Shown here: piece by piece, positions 22,931 to 36,265 of the stretch
Position numbering within the stretch: position 1 is the first letter of the stretch
Layout: each line of letters begins with the position of its first letter
NCBI RefSeq assembly: GCF_965638725.1
Contig: NC_134949.1
Location: forward strand, 13,080,951-13,144,950
Length of the DNA: 64,000 nucleotides
Source of the DNA: Aptenodytes patagonicus
Taxonomy: Eukaryota > Chordata > Aves > Sphenisciformes > Spheniscidae
Direction: 5' to 3'
Made by a program: the position numbers and the translations under genes
The notes under the pieces: model-generated
The model's input: only the letters and a program-made list of their open reading frames with translations
Databases searched by the model: none
Told to the model about the DNA's origin: nothing

Positions 22931-23427
22931 ACATAATTTCTCATGACACATAATATTCAAGTTCTGCAGAGGACATCCCTACTCTTAAGCTGGTACTTAT
23001 ACCCAGTACCACAGTAAAGCTTAAAGATGTCATTTAGCATTGGAGGTGTTACCTTTCAGGTGAGAGAGAAGCCCTTGTTCCTTGAGGTCTTTAAACATCC
23101 ACTCACGTTTAAGAACAGAGGTATTAATTCTAGTCTTGTGGCATACATCAGTATTTGTATACCTGTTCACATTTCCCTGCAGTTTTCACCTTAAATTCCT
23201 ACTAAAGCTCAAAAAAAGACCAGCACCTTACTTGGCCAGATATTAAAAAAAAATTTAAAAATCCACATCGTTACAAAACAAAGTAACTTAAAAGTATATT
23301 TTGAGATGAAGATTTACAGAAATTTATACTAAAATATAGTATCAACCAGTAAAATGTTTGGGATAAAGTGAATTTGTAGAGAAAGAATACTAACCAGACA
23401 TTTATGAAGCAAAGTAATTCAACATAC

Positions 23428-23570
23428 CTCTTCCTTTTGAAAGGTGACTTTGGCATGTCAGCCACAGGGATCATCTGTTCTCCTGGACGTACCCACATAA
23501 TGGGACCATCATCACTGTCTTTACGAGACTCTAATTTTAAACTAGAAAGTGTTCCCCATGGCAGTGTACA
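23428..23570 (-). CDS. RSBN1L: RSBN1L exon 5
   Basis: 143 bp: 47 codons plus two bases of the Arg codon finished in exon 6. The acceptor is TTCCCATTAG and the donor AAGAG|GTATGT. The frame reads CTLPWGTLSSLKLESRKDS, DDGPIMWVRPGEQMIP and VADMPKSPFKRKR. The segment is a strongly conserved RSBN1-family stretch. Confidence 0.96.
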
Positions 23571-23767
23571 CTAATGGGAAATACAAGCCACAATTTTGAA
23601 GTGAGTTACTTTAAAAATTTTTTAAAAGCAGCCTTTATCTGTCACGATGAAAACATTTATTAGACCACTCAATTATCTAAGCAAGTATCACATACTCTCA
23701 CTTTGTTATAACAGTACTAGACAGTATATTGTCCCCCTTCTCCCAACCCATTCCCTTCTGTCCTTAC
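23571..23767 (-). other. RSBN1L: RSBN1L intron 4 (197 bp)
   Basis: Short intron with donor AAA|GTAAGG and acceptor CATTAG. Nothing else was seen. Confidence 0.92.
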
Positions 23768-23905
23768 TTTTAAGAAGGGTGATTCTTCCAACATATCAAG
23801 GAATTCAGGGAAGTAATCCCCCACTTCCTCATCAACTGCTCCAACCAGGCTGATCTGTCTCATTGGGCCAGCTCTATACGTACCATGAGAGTATGTTCTT
23901 TTTAC
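23768..23905 (-). CDS. RSBN1L: RSBN1L exon 4
   Basis: 138 bp, 46 whole codons, phase 0 at both ends. The acceptor is TTCTACTTGTAG and the donor TTAAAA|GTAAGG. The frame reads VKRTYSHGTYRAGPMRQIS and then LVGAVDEEVGDYFPEFLDML EESPFLK. It joins directly to the FHAQ end of exon 3, as in the known vertebrate protein, so no exon is missing between 23,905 and 36,266. Confidence 0.96.
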
Positions 23906-25584
23906 CTACAAGTAGAATATGACAGCAAAAGTTATACCGCCCAAAGTCTACATTCTATAAACACCTTTAATCTCAATGCTTATGTTTTCTGATTATTATT
24001 AGTCCTACAGTCTTCAGTATACTTAAGATTATGATGAAGTCAATTACTATGAACTCATCACCAAAGACAGAAGTTCTTATTAAAGATACATGACAACTTG
24101 TATTTTATTTTTTTTTAAAGTCTGAAGGTAAGATTGAGTAACTATTTATTGCCTTTCAAGAAAACAACATTCCAAAGTAGTAACTGTGAAAAGCTATTGA
24201 GCAGAACATACATTAATAACTAGTAAATAAGGATTCTTACCTGGATTACTCAAGTCTAGCTGAATTTTTACTTTTCTCCTGTAGCAGTTAGGCAGAACCC
24301 TATCTACAACTATCTACCTATCTACAACTAATTAAACTCTAAGCATTTCCTCTGCTAATCATCCTCTCCAGTATGGCCTCTGTGTGAGCACGTTAACTGG
24401 AGCTAATTATCACAGCAAAGACAAGGCTCGTAAAGAGTTAGTACAGGAAGAGAGAATGACAGTTACTCCTTCGTTTTTGCTGTGCTAACACGTCTTGTGC
24501 TCCCTTGAAACTTTACGGGCTGTAACATTCACCTCTCAGGAAAAATCTTTTACTTTGAACTTAACAGAAATACATTGTTATAAGGTTTTTTCCAATAATC
24601 TGGATCTGTCGTGTTACATCAACAAAATACTTAGGCATGAGACTGATGAGGATCACTTCCCCTTAAGCTTCCAATCTCCTATTTAACAGGCTGAAAGACA
24701 CGGCAGTATTATTAGATGAAATATGACCAGATCAAAACAGAAGAGCAGATGGATTACTGCACAAACCAAGTAAGGCTCTTGCACTGCATCTCTAGACATT
24801 CTGCATCCGAAGCAAGAAAAGAAAAAAAGGTGCAAGGAAAACAGTTAACGAAGTACTGCTTAGCTATGGTCCTCACCCAAACAGACCATTTAAATTTCTA
24901 GCAATTATGGCAGTGCAGAGGAGAATTAGCACAGTTCCTGAATATAAGACTAAATCATACAACATGGAACAATACTGTGCCCTTCTGAGAAGCTAGACTG
25001 ATGTAACCAGATGCATTCCAGAAATGCAGAACCAAAATACTCTTCTTCAGATCATCTCAGTCATCACATACACAGAGGAAATGGAGGACTGACTAAAAGT
25101 AGGATTTTACAAAATGTCTGAGCTAATGTAATGGCAAGCCATCACAGCCATATTGAAAAGAGCAGTACTGCTAAACAGCAGTATTCCCTTGTTCGCCAAA
25201 TCCTTAGTCATACATTCCTATAGGTTTTTTGCACAGACAGCTGGTGATTTTGTGATAAAACATCAGAAAACATTAATTTCTGCTGAATCTGCATCAGCTC
25301 AGTCCTCAGCTGTATCTGTACTGGCACAAAGCATCAGGAGCTCACACAACTAAAGCATTGGAACAAGGAAGGGACACTCACTTGTCATTATTAGCTTACT
25401 GAATAGACCAATTCCAAAGTACCCTAAAACCACTTTCTGAAGTGGTTTTATAGTCATAAACAGTCATAAATCTGTTACTCACAGTTTACTGATAAACCTA
25501 ACATGCGAAAGAATGTTTCTTCCACTGGCATAAGTAGCTTAGTATTCCACCATTCCAGGCCAGGATATTAAGCTGCTGTTTTCA

Positions 25585-26723
25585 TCCACACCCCTGATTA
25601 AAGACAGCCAGCATGGCTTCACCAAGGGCAAGCCCTGCCTGACTAACCTAGTGGCCTTCTATGATGGGGTGACTACATCAGTGGACATGGGAAGGGCTAC
25701 AGATGTCATCCATCTGGACCTCTGTAAGGCCTTTGACACGGTCCCCCACAACACCCTTCTCTCTAAATTGAAGGGGTACGGATTTGATGGCTGGACTGTT
25801 CGGTGGGTGAGGAATTGGTTAGATGGTCGCATCCAGAGGGTCAACGGCTCAATGTCCAGATGGAGGTTGGTGACGAGTGGCGTCCCACAGGGGTCCATAT
25901 TGGGACCGGTACTGTTTAATATCTTCATCAGTGACACAGACAGTGGGATCAAGTGCACCCTCAGCAAGTTTGCCAATGACACCAAGCTGAGTGGTGCAGT
26001 CGACACACCAGAGGGACGGGATGCCATCCAGAGGGACCTGGACAAGCTTGAGAAAGTGGGCCCATGTGAACCTCATGAGGTTTCACAAGGCCAAGTGCAA
26101 GGTCCTGCACGTGGGTCAGGGCAACCCCCGCTGGGGGATGAAGGGATTAAGAGCAGCCCTGCCGAGAAGGACTTGGGGGTACTGGTGGATGAAAAGCTGG
26201 ACACGAGCCAGCAATGTGCGCTCGCAGCCCAGAAGGCCAATCGTATCCTGGGCTGCATCAAAAGCAGCGTGGCCAGCAGGTCGAGGGAGGTGATTCTGCC
26301 CCTCTACTCTGCTCTGGTGAGACCCCACCTGGAGTACTGCATCCAGCTCTGGAGCCCTCAGCATAAGAAAGACACGGACCTGTTGGAGCGGGTCCAGAAG
26401 AGGGACACAAAAATGATCAGGGGGATGGAACACCTCTCCTATGAAGAAAGGCTGAGAGAGTTGGGGTTGTTCAGCCTGGAGAAGAGAAGGCTTCGGGGAG
26501 ACCTTCTTGCAGCCTATCAGTATTCAAAGGAGGCTTATAAAAAAGATGGTGGCAAACTTTTTAGCAGGGCCTGTTGCGACAGGACAAGGGGGAATGGCTT
26601 TAAACTAAGGGGGGGTAGATTCAGACTAGATATAAGGAAGACCATTTTTTACGCTGAGGGTGATGAAACAGTGACACAGGTTGCCCAACAAGGTGGTGGA
26701 TGCCCACCATGATTCTATGATTC
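25585..26723 (+). mobile_element. CR1 LINE copy B, reverse-transcriptase fragment with a long open frame
   Basis: 5'-truncated CR1 in plus orientation, antisense to RSBN1L. It carries recognisable RT blocks: [15 protein letters not shown] (frame before the first Met), [33 protein letters not shown] and [15 protein letters not shown], then the C-terminal [20 protein letters not shown] region. A frame of 353 codons (25,651-26,712) is open but is not an intact protein. An extra base near 26,055 shifts the frame (the expected WAHVNLMRF continues in the next frame) and a deletion near 26,130 restores it. The first catalytic Asp of the FADD box is Asn (FAND). The 3' UTR is mostly deleted and the element ends in GATTCTATGATTC at 26,711-26,723. 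Confidence 0.92.
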
Positions 26724-27246
26724 ACACAGCATATGATAAACTAGTTGTGGAACTACTCCAACTGAAAACTCTACAACTTCCCCAAAAAATACTAACTGAA
26801 GTGAAGTTAGGAGAGGCTGTGAGGCTTTCAGCTGATCAACTCACCCATCTGCCTTACGTACCACTAGGTGTTGGCAATGAAGCATGAAGTCAGCAAAGTG
26901 TTTAAGTGCAACATAATCCTTGCTTAAGATGGATCAATTAAGAAATTTCTTATATATTCCCAAAAAGACCATGTCACTGGAAGTTAAAACTGAAAGATCA
27001 GCTCAACTTTTTTAAGCATTATGTGTCCATCCAAATTTACTCCTAGCTCCCCTGATCAATTATGTTCCCCTCATTCACCAGGTAGAACAGATTCCTTTCC
27101 AAGATCCAGCTTAGGAGAGGTGAAATACCGAAAATAATGCTAAGATAATGTCAAAGTTACAAATGATGAGTGGTTTCTTCTGGACAATATTCAGAGTCGT
27201 ATAATTGCAAATACACAGAATGAAACGTTGGAGCATTTAAGAACTC

Positions 27247-27789
27247 TGTAGTGGGTTAACCCCAGGCAGCAGCTAAGTACCTTACAGCCCCTTGCTCAGT
27301 CACCCCCTCTCAATGCTGAGAGACATGGGAGAGAACAGGAAAAGCAAGGAAATGCATGGGTCCAGTTTAATAAGTGAAGAAAAGAGGAAAAAACACCAAG
27401 TGGTGTTTTTAACCATTCACTACCTCCCACAAGCAGATCAACACCCAGCCAGTCTCCAAGCAATAGCTACCTTCCAGACCAACACCACCCCTAGTCCCCT
27501 CAGTTTTTTTTATTGCTGAGCATGATGTTATATGGCATGTAATATCCCTGCAGTCAATTTGGGTCAGCTGTCCCAGGCATGTCCCCTCCCAGCTTCCTGC
27601 CCACCCCAGCCTACTGACCAGGGCATCCAGAATGGGGAAAAAGAAAAAGCCTTGACACTGTGTAAGTGCTGCTCAGCAATAGCCAAAACACCAGTGTGTT
27701 ACCAACAGTTTTAGTCACAAATCCAAAACACAGCCCCATAATAGGCTGCTATGAAGAAAATTAACTCTAACCCATCCAGACCCAGTATA
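27247..27789 (-). mobile_element. Solo LTR of an avian ERVL-type endogenous retrovirus
   Basis: The segment starts TGTAGTGGGTTAACCCCAG at 27,247 and ends CCAGACCCAGTATA at 27,789. In between it shows CATGATGTTATATGGCATG, ATTTGGGTCAGCTGTCCC and AAGAAAATTAACTCTA, which together match the reverse complement of an LTR I know to be common in bird genomes. True orientation is therefore minus (TATACTGGG... to ...CCCACTACA). It is about 543 bp with no internal gag/pol sequence on either side, so it is a solo LTR left by recombination. The flanks AACTC and AACAG share only 3 of 5 bases, so any target duplication is decayed. It lies sense to RSBN1L within intron 3. Family assignment is from memory. Confidence 0.75.
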
Positions 27790-30700
27790 AACAGAAAATA
27801 AATCCATGCTGGTGATGAAAGGGGAACATCTGCTCTCTCTTTTTCCCTTCTTTCCTGCTAGCATTAGGTCTTCCGAAGGTGGACAGGGAGCCGTCTTAGG
27901 GAACTGATCTGACTTTAAATTACACAAGTTACCTGAAGAATTTAGTTATTTATTTTAGAAAATTCTATAAATAAGAATTAAATAAAGACATAGGCCATAA
28001 AGACTAATGCCTGGCCAGAAAGAACAAGAGGGAATCTGGAAGAGGAGTCAGCTGTTGGCAGTGAAAAGTGACTCCTATCTCACCTCTTCCATGGGCTGTC
28101 TTATAGCATCCTAAACTCTAGACTCAGGTCAGGGGTTGCTATTTAAATGACACTATCTTAGATTCTAATTCTTTAGCCTAAAAAAATCTATAAAAAGGTG
28201 AGGTCATTCTTAAGAGGCAAGAACTAGCTAGCAAACAAAATTTTCACCCACTCCAAAATCAGACTGCTACTAAGTAGTAGTGTGAAAACACCAAAAACCA
28301 TTGATGTTTGACCAATGATAAAAGTAAAATTAATCCTCTTCAAGACAGCAACAAAATAAATATAATCTATGGCATATTAGATAACAACAACATTTTCTTT
28401 TCCTTTTACTGTCAGTATCCTTTGGCTGGTTTGTTCATAGGAAGAGAAAAAGATTCCTCTATATATTTCTAAACACACAGAATGCTTACATATTAAAACC
28501 AGTACTTCTTCATCGAATTCAATATATAAATTTATGCACTGACCACAAATCAAATATTATACACCTTTTATAAGGTAATCTTCCTGAATGTAATTTTACA
28601 GGTTACAGTGTGACCTACATTTTTGGAATGTTACAAATTTGCTCAAATAAATAACTGGAACAATCTAAATACAGAATAAAAGAAGGAATCAATAACATGC
28701 AGTTCTTCTAGCATGTGGTCAACGTGATCAGAACCAATACACATACACAAAAAAAAATCACCAATTAAATGCAGTATAATACAATGGATAGGTAAAATAG
28801 ATAGAAACAAATAACTGTATAAATACGACATAGCCTAACTTCTTTCTTCTCATGTAGCTTAAATTTGAAGTATGTCACCTAAAAACACACAAAAGAGGAC
28901 TGTGTCATTCTCTTGCATCAAGGTAATGGAAAATTATGACAGTAAAACCACCATGGATTCAGAATTAGTAAAACTTGAGAATTATCTGCTTCTGTGACAA
29001 GTATGGCATCAACTGATCTTTTAGTGTAACTTAACTTCCTCAGCTTTAAGTAAGGAGTTCTAAAATGCAAGTATTTTGGCATAAACATCTTGGTGTCTAA
29101 AAGAATCTGAAGACTAAATCTGAATATATTTATATAAAAAAATACTGCCAACAATATATTTGAGCATTATCATCCTACAAATAGGAAACATTTTAGACAC
29201 TATATGTTAAAAACATTTCCATTTTCTGTTTGAAAGAGGCACAAACCAGAAGGAACAGTCCAGAGAAATCAAGCATTTCAAGAGATTAGTTTAAAAAATG
29301 TAAACTGGGGCAAGTCACAACTGAATTTCTATTTTTAATATAGCGGGAGTGGGGGCGGGGAGTGGGGTGTTCAGTTGAAGTTCTATCATTTTCCTGCGAG
29401 AATTTTAAAGGTTTAAATTTCTTTCAGTTTTTCAGCTTTAAAACCAGGAAGTCCAAAAAAGCAGTCCTCATAGAACAAAAAAAATATCCAAACCCACTGA
29501 ACCAATAATTTCAAGAAACCCACAGAGAAAGCCCCACCAGAGACCAACAAAAACATTAAGTCACCATAAAAATATGCTGGGAGATCAGAGGGAATAGTGG
29601 GTTTCCATTTCACTACACAAGTGCACAAGCAATGCACTTACACATTTGTATCTTAGAACTGAAAACATCCAGCTTCACATTCACTGTTATTCCTCTAAAT
29701 CTGTTGTTAGCTCAAACACTACAGTCACAAAGAGGCAACGTAGCATTCTTTCTTATCTGGTACATTTTGAAAAAGTACCCAAAAGGTCTTCTGTTCCTTG
29801 CCAACTCTTTTCAAATCCTTACATGCTTACATATATTTTCAGTTCCAAATGGGAACCAATACTGAAGCATCAAAATTTCACTGAACAAATATTCATCAAA
29901 ATTGCTCTGAGTTGAAAGATACTTGCAAATCTACTTGGCTACTTTTTACTTTTAAACCATATGTACTTCATACTACTTTTTTTTTTTTAAAGTCAGGGTT
30001 TTGGTATCAGAATAAGATGCTTTGATAGTTCTAGCATTACTCAAAGGTTATCCATTATCATTAAAGCTTTAATTTCAACAAATACACCATTTCCCAGTTG
30101 GACGTTTCTGGAAATGCAATCCCAAGATTTTTACTGCAGTATAGTTCCACCAGTATCCTTTTACCACTGTAGTTTGTTTATCACTTCACATGTTTCACCT
30201 TGCAGCTGAAATCCTCAAGTAAGACGAGGGATGGACAGACATTTTTAAAAGCAAGATGACCTATTATTCTGAATTCCGGTGACACAAAAAAACAGTGAAG
30301 CAGTCAATAAAGAATTAAAAAAAAAATTTAAGAATAGCATCAGATACCTTCATAGAAAGTGATCTTGTGAAAACAAAGTAGCTATTACGCTCTTGTAACT
30401 CAGGAAGCTCTATGACAAGGTTTGGTCTCAGATCCTGTCCAAGCTGCCAGTACAAACCTCTAGGGTTTTGCTTCGGTTTGGTTTTTGTTAATACAGAATG
30501 TGACCGAGAAGAGCAACATACCACTGTCATTTCATATTTATTGGTTGAAACTGTCAAGAAGCAGTCTGGAAAGGTAACTGTCTTCTCAGTGGAAAACAAA
30601 TAGGCATGTGTTGCAGATTTCTAATGTCGTTCCATGTGAATTGATTCTTTGTTCAATGGTATTCAGTAAGTGAAAACTTTTTTTGCTTGGAAGACAATAG

Positions 30701-30828
30701 GCTGCCATCATCTATCAAAAAAGTCTCTTACACATAGTCTTACAGATTATTTGATAAAAAAAAGAACGGGGCAATATCTGTGCTTTAACAGAGCTAATAG
30801 TCATTTTTTTTATCATCCAGAAGAAGGC

Positions 30829-30851
30829 GGGGGGGGGGGGGTGGGGGTGGG
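30829..30851 (+). repeat. G-rich tract (G13 then GGGGG and GGG)
   Basis: A G13 run is followed by T-separated G runs, a potential quadruplex-forming sequence on the plus strand (non-template relative to TMEM60, antisense to RSBN1L). Confidence 0.85.
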
Positions 30852-33800
30852 TGTTATACTTTGGGGAACTTGCATAACAGCAAACAGTTGCTAAAAACTG
30901 TTAAAACTTTTTAATAACTAACCAAACAGTCAGAAAGCTTAAAAGCAAGGAGTAAATTCTATTGAAAACAAAATTCTACTGAAACAGAACTGAAGAGACA
31001 CATAATTCCAATATAAAGAATTCTTTCCAGAACACAGGAAAATACAATATATGGAAATAGACACTGTACAAATCTTTATTGATAAGAAAATGAAACACTA
31101 CCCAATTATTTCAGATTTTCTTTGAAGAAAAATGTATTTTCAGCAATTCCCTTCAAGTACTAGAAGAACAAATATTTTCAAGCAGGATTTCACAAATTAG
31201 AAAAGGAGTAAACAGCAAAAACCTCTCTGCAAAAGATAAACTTTTAAGAGCTAAACGAGGACAGCAAAGAGAAGATAATATTAAAAGGGGCTAAAAGAGA
31301 ACTGGAATGAAAAGCTCTGTGTCCAGAACTTTAAGTGAGGACAAGCACTCGTTTGAAAAGTCACAACACAAACATGAACTATCATTACTACTGCATTTTT
31401 TCCTCTAAAATATTTGTGTTACTCTTTATACTACCTGAATATCCAGTGTCCATCACAGTTAACATAGGCAACATGGAATAAGTTACTTCAGACTGGGGGA
31501 GAAAACACCAACAAAAATTATTTCTCTGAAGATGCAAACTGCCTGCTGCTATGGAATGGGGCTGGCTGTGTAGTCCCACACTCAACCTTATGCTACCTTT
31601 GGCATAGTAAACTAATATAATTTGCTAACTCAGTAATAAAACAAATCACTCGGGAGTAGTGAGGTGAAGTTTTCTGCTGGATTAACAAAACAAACTGGCT
31701 CAGCAGTTCAAGAAGCATCACAGCTTGGCACAAGAACACACAACTGGGAGGAAAGAAGCAAGGAGAACACTCTTTTAGCAGCAACAGGTGCTAGATTGAC
31801 TCTGACAATTTGTCTAACTGCACACTCAGCAGTGTAAAATACAAGTGACTCTTCCTAAACTGAATAGGCTTATTTATGAGTATCCTCACATACCCTACAG
31901 TATGAAGGCAGTAAGCTAACAAGAAACAAAGCTTTAATAAATCAATGAGAACTCAAACACACAAAACAGATTCTTCAGAGCTGGAAGAGGATAAGCATAC
32001 AGTCTTGAACAAATAGGTGTCAAGAGAAGCAAGACACAGAAGAGTTAGAGACCATTTAGCCCAGTTTCAATTTCCAGAAAAAACAGTTAGCTAGATACTC
32101 CTGTCTTAACCACCTAGAAAATAAGATGGTAAAAGCTAATAAATATGGACATGTCAAAAAAAAAAATCAAGTCAAACTAACCTTTCTTTCTATGACAGGA
32201 TAGGCTTTTTCAGAGGACCAGTACACACCCTGACATTTGCATTATGTTCTCAAAACTGCTACAGAAACATGGTCTAGTAACAGCGAGCAGTGGGCAGTTT
32301 TAATTTGACTGTGTTCACATAACTATCAATACAAAAGGACCAATTTTGTGGCACACAGCAAGGATCTTTCCTTTGAACACAATGTATGTTTATGAAACCT
32401 GCAGGTACCACAAAGCTGCAAGCCTACTACAGGAAAAGATCAAAACTAACAAGATCTTTGATAAACTGGAGAAGGGATCTGAATACACAGGATATAATTC
32501 AATTTAAATAAAAGCAAAGAACTACCCTCAGATATATCTAATTAACTGCATAAACATGAAAAGGGGAGTGACTTACTTAGCAGGAGCTGCTGCTAAGATC
32601 ACAAACTGCTCTGAAAAAGATAGGAATAGATAACAAAGAGCTACAATTTGCAAGACACTGGAAGCAATCTTCTCATACTCCGTGACAACAATACACCAGG
32701 CAGACACTGTCCATTTTCAGTACTGATTATTTACAGTCTTTGAAATCCTCATAAGAGCCTGACAAGATTCATAGCTATCAGGTAACTGATGCAGCTGTTG
32801 CCATCTACAAAAATGGAGCCCAGGGATGTACCTACAGCAGACAGTTTTCCACTGCCTGAAAGAGTGACTTACTGGCTACAAGGACACCCAGACTAATTCC
32901 ATTTTGCCCAATTATAGAAACAGTCTGACTAAGCCTCACAGTCAGTTCACAGAAACAGAGCTGTTCTATTAAGCTAAAAAATTTTAGTAATTAAGGAGTA
33001 CTTAAACATAGGCCCAAGCTAGGTGATGAAAAACTCCCCAGTTCCTCTCCCTGCAAAATTTAAAAGCTAATTTTCGTAAGACAGAACCAGTCCCAAACTC
33101 CTCTCTCCTATGCCTGCTGTAACTATTCTCACAAGCTTCTGCCCACTTCTAGTCTCATAACAAGTGAAACTGTATTACTTCTGTCTGACACAGGTATATT
33201 GGGAAGCTGAGAGGAGTTCATTTTCAATTCTACAATTGTGAAAACTAAGTAAATTACTTGAGAGATGCAGACTTTCCAGGTAGACTTCGGGAGACTACAA
33301 CAGTTTTGATCTTGCCAACAGAATTTATATTGTGGAATCTGCCTCTTACCACAGAACTCAGTGACTTGAAAATATGCATTACTTGAAACCAAAAAAACTC
33401 ATCTGCCACAAAACAGGAGGTGGAAGATTATTGAGTAGTACTGAAAGAATCAACTTGAGAAATAAAAACTCTGATTTCAGGCTTAGGTCATCCCTCCTTT
33501 TCTGTTATTTTTGTAATGCTTTTTTAGATCTTTTTAAATACTTAACGTTTGTCAGACTGATTACATGTGCTACAATGAGTTCTCAAAAACAACCAAAGAA
33601 ACTCAGGTACTAAAGTGAGCCTCATTTCAGTGTTTTAGTTAAAACTAGCAAAGCAATACCCAAGTTTCTTAAGGCCAAAGAAGGTTGAGATAGTTTTATC
33701 AAGTCTGCTTTGAGTATCTAAGTTCCTACTCAGACATCAGAAAACGACTCACCTCTCAACTGAGACTATCCAACAACTGCTAGACATTGCTCAGGCAGCT

Positions 33801-35520
33801 CAGGACAACCGGGAATACAGTGGCACAGAGCTTTTGCAATATAGGAACAGAAAACTACATTTAAAATTTCACTGAAATATACTGCAACAGCACATTAGAA
33901 TCCCTTTAAAAGATTCACAAAGAACTCAACCAGACAGAAGAATATTATCAGTCTCCACAAAACATAACAAGTTATGCAATCATTTAGTACCTTTTATAAA
34001 GGAAGGTAGAGGCAGAAAGAGGGAGGTAACTGATACTAATGAATCAGAAATTTACACACACACAAAAAAAATACAGCTGAAGGTTAAAACCACAACATTC
34101 ACAACTCTCAGATTCAAAAAGGTCCTGTCATATCCCTGGAGGATGAGCACTCTGACACTATCACTATGACTACTGGACTCTCATACTCCTTCCTAGACAT
34201 CTTCGATATTGGCCCCAGTCAGAAAGGAAAATACGAAGCTAACAAAACGCTTCAACTGCAGCAGATCACCAGAGTAAGACAAAATAAACAGCCAGAATAA
34301 CATAAAAAATAATGAAATTATAAGGAAAAATAGAATCAATAGCTAGGCAACCAAGATACTGACTTAAATATTCCAGGAAACAGTCATGCTGTGCAGAAGA
34401 TTATATGAGTAAGTCTGGTGTACACCTGTGTACATTATCTATACACACTACACCCTTTATGTTAGCAAAAATACAAGGAGCCAAGCATTTTCTGTCAAGC
34501 AACCAAACTCTGACAAGTGATAAAATGCTAAGAAAACTAACTGAAAACTGAGAGAAAACAAAGGAAAAGAAGATACCAGAACTAGACTTCCAGCCAAGTA
34601 AAATATAGGTTAGAAGACAGACTATGAAGTTGACCAGTTGAACACTATAATAATACAGTTTGGCTTCTTTCATCTACTACATTCTCCCTCTGTTCCTCCT
34701 TTCACTTACAGAAAAATGGGAAATTGTGATCTCAACCCCAATGACCACATGACTGATTTAACTACAGACATTGATGATACCATTGCAATACCAAGTTAAT
34801 CCATCCTTTTAGTAAAATAATTCCATTATAATTCACAAAAATAAAATTTAGGCTTTTCTTAACTATTTCTTTAGGGCAGATACTGCAAGCTATGCTTGCA
34901 CTAATGCTGCCCGAGACAACAGGTTGGACTTAAAAGAACATACTTACAAGGACAGATCCAGCTTTTTTTATATAAAATGACCCAAGACAGAACAGCTTTG
35001 GGTAGCTGCCCATAATATGTTCTGTGATTTTTACTATTAAAGTAATGATTCAGGTTACATACTAAGAAAAAAAATAGTGAATGTATTCACAGGATATTCA
35101 CATTCCATGGCAGTAGATGTTTTCTTAACCAGCACTGCAAATGTTCTCTTGCAGCAACATTTCAGCTCTGCATATCCTTGTGCATAACACACACCTGAAA
35201 TTTGTCAATAAATACAAGTGTTCCATGCAAATGTTTATGTAGTTGAATGAAAAAAAAAGGCATGTTTTTCGTCAAAAAGATGACAGTATAACTTACACTT
35301 GAACTCTTCATAATTGTCTAGAAAGTGAAGACTAAAATAGTCTAAAGGTGTTCCATACAACAACTAAATTCACAAAAAGGGAGTTACACAGGCAATTATG
35401 AGCTAAAGTTGATATACTGAAAAACAGGATTGAGTTTCTTCATAAATTGTTTCAGAATATCTGTATGGGCTTTACATAATACCCTCATCACCAAGGTGGC
35501 AATCTAAGAAAGTTAGAATT

Positions 35521-35534
35521 CCCCCCCCCCCCCC
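35521..35534 (+). repeat. C14 homopolymer (G14 in RSBN1L pre-mRNA)
   Basis: Fourteen consecutive C on the plus strand. The RSBN1L transcript would carry G14 within intron 3. Confidence 0.9.
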
Positions 35535-36265
35535 GAACTTAAGACCTGAAATAAATAATTTATACGCAACAATAATCTAGCAAGTTAATAAATAGCAGAG
35601 GTGATGTTTAATCAGTAGCTGCTGTTAAGAGAGTATACAGTAATTGCTCTTCAGAAAATAAAAAAAGAAAATAAAAGATTCAAAAGCTGCCTGCCATTTT
35701 GCCACATAATTTAACAGCTTTCAAGAGAACACAGTTAATGGGGGGAAATGCAAAAATGTAAGGATCAAATTAGTAGCTACGTTAACCACCATTAAGTTCT
35801 CCTTTAAGGATGGATTTAGAAGCCTCAAGCTACAAATGCAACTAATTTACTGTGCCCTACACAGGTTTTATGTATAACATTGTTCTATGTATTAAAGCAT
35901 TTCAGTTTTATGAAGAAGTTCATACAGACAAACTACAGTTCAAATGCCCAGATAGCCGCAGCTAAATCATTTTCACCCTCCAAAACTCAGTTAAGCTTCA
36001 GCTACAGAAACAAATCCAAAGAAACCTACATACGCACACATGCATGCAAACACTTCCCCTCCCCCATAAAATCCAACTTTATGTCTGAGTTAATAGGCTC
36101 CTTATCTTTATTATTGCAGAACTAAATTACTTAAAGAATTCCCTTGTTTCTAGTCTTCTGTCATCCACACAGCACAGCTAATAGTAACTGTATTCCAAAA
36201 AAACCCATTCACAATTGTTTGAAACCATTATATGACTTTAGAAAGTAAAATGTATAACCTCTTAC

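Larger units (their letters stand above)
20117..23427 (-). other. RSBN1L: RSBN1L intron 5
   Basis: 3.3-kb intron largely occupied by repeats: an unclassified GC-richer repeat-like block at 20,330-20,770 and a CR1 LINE at 21,021-22,930. The rest is AT-rich with no supported exon. Confidence 0.8.
23906..36265 (-). other. RSBN1L: RSBN1L intron 3
   Basis: 12.4-kb AT-rich intron. It contains CR1 copy B (25,585-26,723), an ERVL-like solo LTR (27,247-27,789), a G-rich tract at 30,829-30,851 and a C14 run at 35,521-35,534. Between about 27,800 and 36,260 I see no mobile element or exon I can support. Confidence 0.8.

Noticed and set aside
22475-22960. 161-codon minus-strand frame that could be taken for a small gene
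   Set aside because: Its sequence (ARGVKGNKDFYRHMGSKRK and following) is the CR1 second-ORF linker region, so it is part of CR1 copy A.
30315-30600. 94-codon minus-strand frame within RSBN1L intron 3, with an AAG|GTATCT donor-like end, considered as an extra RSBN1L exon
   Set aside because: Exon 3 (ending FHAQ) joins directly to exon 4 (starting VKRTYSHG) in the known protein with matching phase 0. The peptide here resembles no RSBN1-family segment, the opposite strand is also open, and no convincing acceptor precedes it.
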